Shown piece by piece: positions 60,122-64,000 of a stretch of DNA of 64,000 nucleotides (within the stretch, counting starts at the first letter, position 1; each line of letters begins with the position of its first letter). Both the position numbers and the translations under genes were made by a program. Where the stretch lies: the NCBI GenBank assembly GCA_017307855.1, contig JAFKGD010000004.1, positions 62,001 through 126,000 of the forward strand, in the 5' to 3' direction. The DNA comes from Burkholderiales bacterium (lineage in GTDB: Bacteria > Pseudomonadota > Gammaproteobacteria > Burkholderiales > Burkholderiaceae_C). The notes under the pieces are model-generated. The model saw nothing but the letters and a program-made list of their open reading frames with translations. It made no database searches and was not told where the DNA came from.

Positions 60122-61750
60122 TCAGGCGACGCGTCCGTGGGCGTCGCGCCGGAGCACACGGCCGGGCGTGGCGCCCGTGTGCGCCGCACCTTCCACCACC
60201 GGCACGCCATTGACCAGAACCGTGGTGCGCGGCCCGCTGGGGTATTGGTGCGGATCGGCGTAGGTGGCGCGGTCGTCGAAGTCGTCCGGGTCGAACAGCA
60301 CCAGATCGGCGCGCCAGCCCGCGCGCAGCAGGCCGCGGTCGGCCAGGCGCAACGCAGCGGCCGTGGCGCCGGTCATCTTGTGCACGGCCTGTTCGATAGG
60401 GATGAGCCGCCGCTCGCGCACATAGCGGCTCAAGATGCGCGGGAAGGTGCCATAGAAGCGCGGATGTGGCATGCCCTGCCCTGTCACGCCGTGGTGCGCG
60501 ACGCAGTTGCCGTCGGATCCCACCAGTGTCCACGGCGTGCGCACCAGGGTGTCGATGTCGTCTTCGGAGATTGAAGTCACCAGCACCCGCGTGGCACCCT
60601 GGTCGCGCAGCAGGTATTCGCAGGCCGCGTCGAGCGGATCCAGATCCCATTCGCTCGCGATGTCGGCGATGGTGCGGGTGGCGTACTGCGGCAGGTGCGG
60701 GCTGATCGACACGCGAACGCAATCCCACGACGGGATGCGGCCCCAGTTGTTGAGGCCGTCGCGCTCGATGTCGGCGCGGATGCGCGCGCGCGTCGCGGCC
60801 TCGGGCAGCCGCGCCAGCATGGCCTGCACGCCGCCATCCTGCACCCATTGCGGCATCAGGTTCTTGAGCGGGTTGCTGCCAGCCGTGTACGGATAGGCGT
60901 CGCAGTCGATCGACAGGCCGCGCGCCTTGGCCGCTGCCAGCATCTCCAGCGCGGTCTTCGCCCGGCCCCAGTTGTCCAGGCCCGAGCACTTGAAGTGCAC
61001 CACCTGCACGTGCACACGGCATTGCGCCGCGATGTCGATGGCTTCCTGCAGCGCGTCGAGCACGCCGGCCGATTCGTCGCGCAGGTGCGTGAAGTAGGCC
61101 GCGCCGTAGGGCTCGAGCACGCGGCACAGCGCGAGCATCTCGTCGGCCTGCGCATACGAGCCCGGCGAAGTGAACAGGCCCGACGACAGGCCAAGCGCGC
61201 CGGCTTCCAGTCCTTCGCGCAGCAGGCGGCACATGCGGTCGAGCTCCACGGCTGTGGGCGCACGCCGCTCCATGCCCATCACCATCAGGCGCAGCGTGTT
61301 GTGGCCCACCAGCATGCCGGCATTGACCGAGGTGGCGGGGAAGGTGTCGAGGTACTCCGGGAAACCCATCTCGCGGAACGGCAGCCACGGCGCGCTGGGC
61401 GAGAGGTAGTCGGCCAGCAACTGCGTCTTGCCCGGCAGCACCGGCGCGACCGAGAAGCCGCAGTGGCCGATGATCTCCGTGGTCACGCCCTGCCGGACCT
61501 TGCTGTCGGCGGTGGGGTTGATGGGCAGCACGAAATCCGAATGGGTCTTGATGTCGATGAAGCCCGGCGCCACCACCAGGCCGCGCGCATCGATGCGGCG
61601 CAGGCCGCTCTGGCGCGCCGCCTCGGGCGGCACGTGGCCCACGGCCGCGATGCGGCCGCGCTCGACCAGCAGATCGCCAGGCGCGCCGGGTGCACCGCTG
61701 CCGTCCAGCAGCAGGCCGTCGTGGATCAGGAAGGTAGTGGCATCTGTCAT
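60122..61750 (-). CDS. N-acyl-D-amino-acid deacylase-like amidohydrolase
   Basis: A 542-residue amidohydrolase of the D-aminoacylase type. The first metal motif, usually HTH, is K68-T-H70 (FIDIKTHSDF). The conserved Cys (C97 in GHCGFS) is present, as are later His and Asp ligands (FTHLRDE, QVVHFKCSG, SDG). Loss of the first His points to a single-metal or altered site. No signal peptide. It follows the MFS transporter gene by 19 nt and converges on the LysR gene. It probably deacylates an N-acyl (D-)amino acid or a dipeptide-like amide. Confidence 0.88.
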   Translation of the reverse strand: MTDATTFLIHDGLLLDGSGAPGAPGDLLVERGRIAAVGHVPPEAARQSGLRRIDARGLVVAPGFIDIKTHSDFVLPINPTADSKVRQGVTTEIIGHCGFSVAPVLPGKTQLLADYLSPSAPWLPFREMGFPEYLDTFPATSVNAGMLVGHNTLRLMVMGMERRAPTAVELDRMCRLLREGLEAGALGLSSGLFTSPGSYAQADEMLALCRVLEPYGAAYFTHLRDESAGVLDALQEAIDIAAQCRVHVQVVHFKCSGLDNWGRAKTALEMLAAAKARGLSIDCDAYPYTAGSNPLKNLMPQWVQDGGVQAMLARLPEAATRARIRADIERDGLNNWGRIPSWDCVRVSISPHLPQYATRTIADIASEWDLDPLDAACEYLLRDQGATRVLVTSISEDDIDTLVRTPWTLVGSDGNCVAHHGVTGQGMPHPRFYGTFPRILSRYVRERRLIPIEQAVHKMTGATAAALRLADRGLLRAGWRADLVLFDPDDFDDRATYADPHQYPSGPRTTVLVNGVPVVEGAAHTGATPGRVLRRDAHGRVA

Positions 61751-61769
61751 TCGCAGGACTCGCAGTGGA

Positions 61770-63002
61770 TCAGCGCGTCGTGGTCCGGCGCGTGGCTCGG
61801 AACATCAGCATTTGCGCGACGAGGCCCACGGCCGTCCAGCCCAGCATCGTCAGCGCCAGATTGGTCGCGCCCTGCCCGTGCGGCATGAGCCCGACCGAGA
61901 AGCCGCCCAGCGCGCCCGTGAGCTGTTGCATCAGGCCGGCTACGGCGGCGGCCGAGCCCGCCAGCGCCGGCAGCGTTCCCACGGTGCCGGCCAGCACGGG
62001 CGGCACCAGCAGGCCATGGCCGATGCCCAGGAACAGCAGCGGCAACGACAGGGCCAGCGGCGATTGCACGCCGGCCACGGCCAGCCCCAGCACGAGCCCC
62101 AGGCCGGTGAACGACAGCACTTGTCCCATGCGCATGAGTGACCGGTCGCCATGGCGTCTGATCAGGCGCGTGGTCAGCAGGTTGCCGGCGATGTAGGACA
62201 CCGGAATGGTCATGATGTACAGGCCGATGCGCTCGGGCGTGACGTCGTAGCGCGCCAGCACCAGCGGCGCTCCGCCCAGGAAGGCGTAGAAGGTGGCGGT
62301 GGTCGATCCCAGCATGGCCACGTACATCATGAAGACGGGATGGCGCAGCAGGCGAAGGTAGCCCGACAACAGTGCGCCCCAGCCCGCGGACCCACTCTGC
62401 GCGGCGCCCGCCGCTACCGCTTCGCGCGCAGGCAGACCGCGCCAGGCCGCTGCGAAAAGCAAGGCCGCCAGCAGCGCGACGAGCACGAAGCCGGCCTGCC
62501 AGCCCAGTCGCACGTGCAACTGGCCGCCAACCAGCATGGCCACGGGCGGGCACACCCCCATCGTCATGCCCACGAAAGCCATCATGCGCGTGCGCCCCGG
62601 TCCGGCGAACAGGTCCTGCACCATCGCGCGGCCCACAACCATGCCCGCGGCACCGCCCGCGCCCTGCACCACGCGGCCCAGCACCAGCATCCAGAGCTCG
62701 TCCGCCAGAGCGCACAGCAGCGAGCCGGCCACGCACAGCAACAGCCCCGCCAGCAACACCGGCTTGCGGCCGATGCGGTCGGACAGCGGGCCATGCACAA
62801 GCTGGAAGCCACCGTAGGCGGCGATGAATGCACCGAAGGTGAGCTGCACCTGCGCCTGGCTGGCGCCGAAGGTGGCAGGCCAGTCCTGCATCGAGGGCAG
62901 GCACATGGTCATGGCCAGCAGGCCGAGCGCCATCTGCGCGACGAGGTTGATCGTGAGCCAGCCCATGCGGGACGGCGCTGGAGGGGGGGTACTGCGCGGC
63001 AT
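61770..63002 (-). CDS. MFS transporter, Bcr/CflA-like
   Basis: A 410-residue major facilitator with twelve hydrophobic segments. Motif A is HGPLSDRIGRKPVLLAG (about 71-87) and motif C-like GRVVQGAGGAAGMVVGRAMV follows. It is of the drug/H+ antiporter (Bcr/CflA) type. Sharing an operon with the D-aminoacylase suggests that it exports or imports the associated acyl-amino compound. Substrate unknown. Confidence 0.9.
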   Translation of the reverse strand: MPRSTPPPAPSRMGWLTINLVAQMALGLLAMTMCLPSMQDWPATFGASQAQVQLTFGAFIAAYGGFQLVHGPLSDRIGRKPVLLAGLLLCVAGSLLCALADELWMLVLGRVVQGAGGAAGMVVGRAMVQDLFAGPGRTRMMAFVGMTMGVCPPVAMLVGGQLHVRLGWQAGFVLVALLAALLFAAAWRGLPAREAVAAGAAQSGSAGWGALLSGYLRLLRHPVFMMYVAMLGSTTATFYAFLGGAPLVLARYDVTPERIGLYIMTIPVSYIAGNLLTTRLIRRHGDRSLMRMGQVLSFTGLGLVLGLAVAGVQSPLALSLPLLFLGIGHGLLVPPVLAGTVGTLPALAGSAAAVAGLMQQLTGALGGFSVGLMPHGQGATNLALTMLGWTAVGLVAQMLMFRATRRTTTR

Positions 63003-63062
63003 CGGAAGCGGCTATTCTCGCCGCTTGCGAACGATGCCTCCGCCCAACCGCGGCACGAGCCC

Positions 63063-63536
<474 letters not shown>

Positions 63537-63542
63537 GGCCGC

Positions 63543-64000
63543 TCAGGCCGCGCGGGCCTGGCTGCCGTCCAGCATCGCCACCAGCGCCGTCATCGCCGGC
63601 CCGATCGGCCGCTCGATCTTGAGCGCGTACAGCGCGTCGGCCCGCGTGCGCCCCACGTTGAGGGCCGCCAGCGGCAATCCAGCGTCAGACGCGGCCTGTG
63701 CGAACCTAAAGCCCGAATACACCATGAGCGACGAACCGACGACCAGCATCGCGTCCGACGCCGCCAGCGCCGCGCGCGCGGCATCGACACGTTCGCGCGG
63801 CACGTTCTCTCCGAAAAACACCACGTCGGGCTTGAACAGCCCACCGCAGTGCGGGCAGGCCGGCACGTCGAAGCTGGAGAAGTCGAGCCCTTCGAGGTCG
63901 GCGTCGCCATCCGGCGCGGCCCGTGCATCCAGGGCTGCCCAGGCCGGATTGCGGCGCAGCAGTTCGGCCTGCAGCGCGGCACGCGGCGAGCGCGCCTCGC
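63543..64000 (-). CDS. Sir2-family NAD-dependent protein deacylase, 5' end beyond the window
   Basis: The C-terminal 152 residues of a sirtuin. The zinc-ribbon second half CPHCGG, then the NAD-binding VFFGENVPRERV and LVVGSSLMVYSGFRFA motifs of the bacterial class are visible. The N-terminal GAGxS and catalytic His lie outside the window. Removes acyl groups from lysines with NAD. Confidence 0.9.
   Translation of the reverse strand, partial: EARSPRAALQAELLRRNPAWAALDARAAPDGDADLEGLDFSSFDVPACPHCGGLFKPDVVFFGENVPRERVDAARAALAASDAMLVVGSSLMVYSGFRFAQAASDAGLPLAALNVGRTRADALYALKIERPIGPAMTALVAMLDGSQARAA

Overview
GC-rich chromosomal DNA (roughly two-thirds G+C) with the gene content and order of a beta-proteobacterium of the Burkholderiales, most likely Comamonadaceae (Acidovorax/Variovorax/Hydrogenophaga-like). 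Pointers are the pepA-holC block divergent from lptF-lptG, the hrpA/argA pair, a CysB-type regulator, a Bug-type solute receptor and several Liv-type ABC transporters. I see no rRNA, tRNA, transposase, integrase, phage gene or CRISPR array. The family-level placement is an inference.

Layout. (1) 1-13560, all minus strand: two tandem Liv-type ABC transporter cassettes, each carrying its own acyl-CoA ligase. The upstream one (livF-livG-ligase-livH-livM-livK, 13560 to 6931) ends at a terminator. The downstream one (livH-livM-livG-livF-ligase-phosphotransferase, 6685 to 1) has no receptor gene and contains two copies of an intergenic repeat. (2) 13561-14040: non-coding, with a promoter/operator and repeat-like hairpin sequence. 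(3) 14041-16085: a ferredoxin reductase and a divergent TetR regulator. (4) 31674 down to 16110: a 15-gene minus-strand catabolic operon, mostly joined by 4-nt ATGA overlaps. It encodes a Rieske oxygenase (alpha, beta), three crotonases, an SDR, an alpha/beta hydrolase, an HMG-CoA-synthase-like/DUF35 fusion, an SCP2-type thiolase, a hydroxyacyl-CoA dehydrogenase, a CrtI-like FAD enzyme, a methylsuccinyl-CoA-dehydrogenase-like enzyme, a mesaconyl-CoA-isomerase-like CoA transferase and a nitroreductase. The matching [2Fe-2S] ferredoxin is divergent (31863), followed by a TesB thioesterase and a quinone reductase. (5) 34068-38905: stress-type accessory genes (YdeP-like molybdoenzyme, hemerythrin, SDR, small basic protein). 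(6) 39136-54182: largely housekeeping (LivJ-type receptor, HolC, PepA, LptFG, CbiX, CysB-like, aminotransferase, HrpA, ArgA, YnfA). (7) 54193-63002: a LysR-flanked group for gamma-glutamyl/N-acyl compounds (GGT, two amidohydrolases, Bug receptor, MBL hydrolase, MFS pump). (8) EVE-domain protein and a partial sirtuin.

How the parts fit. Three near-identical palindromes (AGTCCGAC-NN-GTCGGACT) lie in the -35/-10 spacers of the promoters for the liv/ligase cassette, the TetR/reductase pair and the large oxygenase operon. A fourth, weaker relative lies before the quinone reductase-thioesterase pair. This links uptake, CoA activation, oxygenation, electron supply and side-chain breakdown into one inferred TetR regulon. 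A ligase, a Rieske oxygenase, an SCP2-type thiolase and a DUF35 domain together resemble the logic of ibuprofen (ipf) catabolism, in which the ring is oxidised as a CoA thioester and the acyl chain is then cleaved off. The methylsuccinyl-CoA/mesaconyl-CoA-type enzymes suggest a branched C5-dicarboxyl-CoA end product. The actual substrate cannot be read from the sequence.
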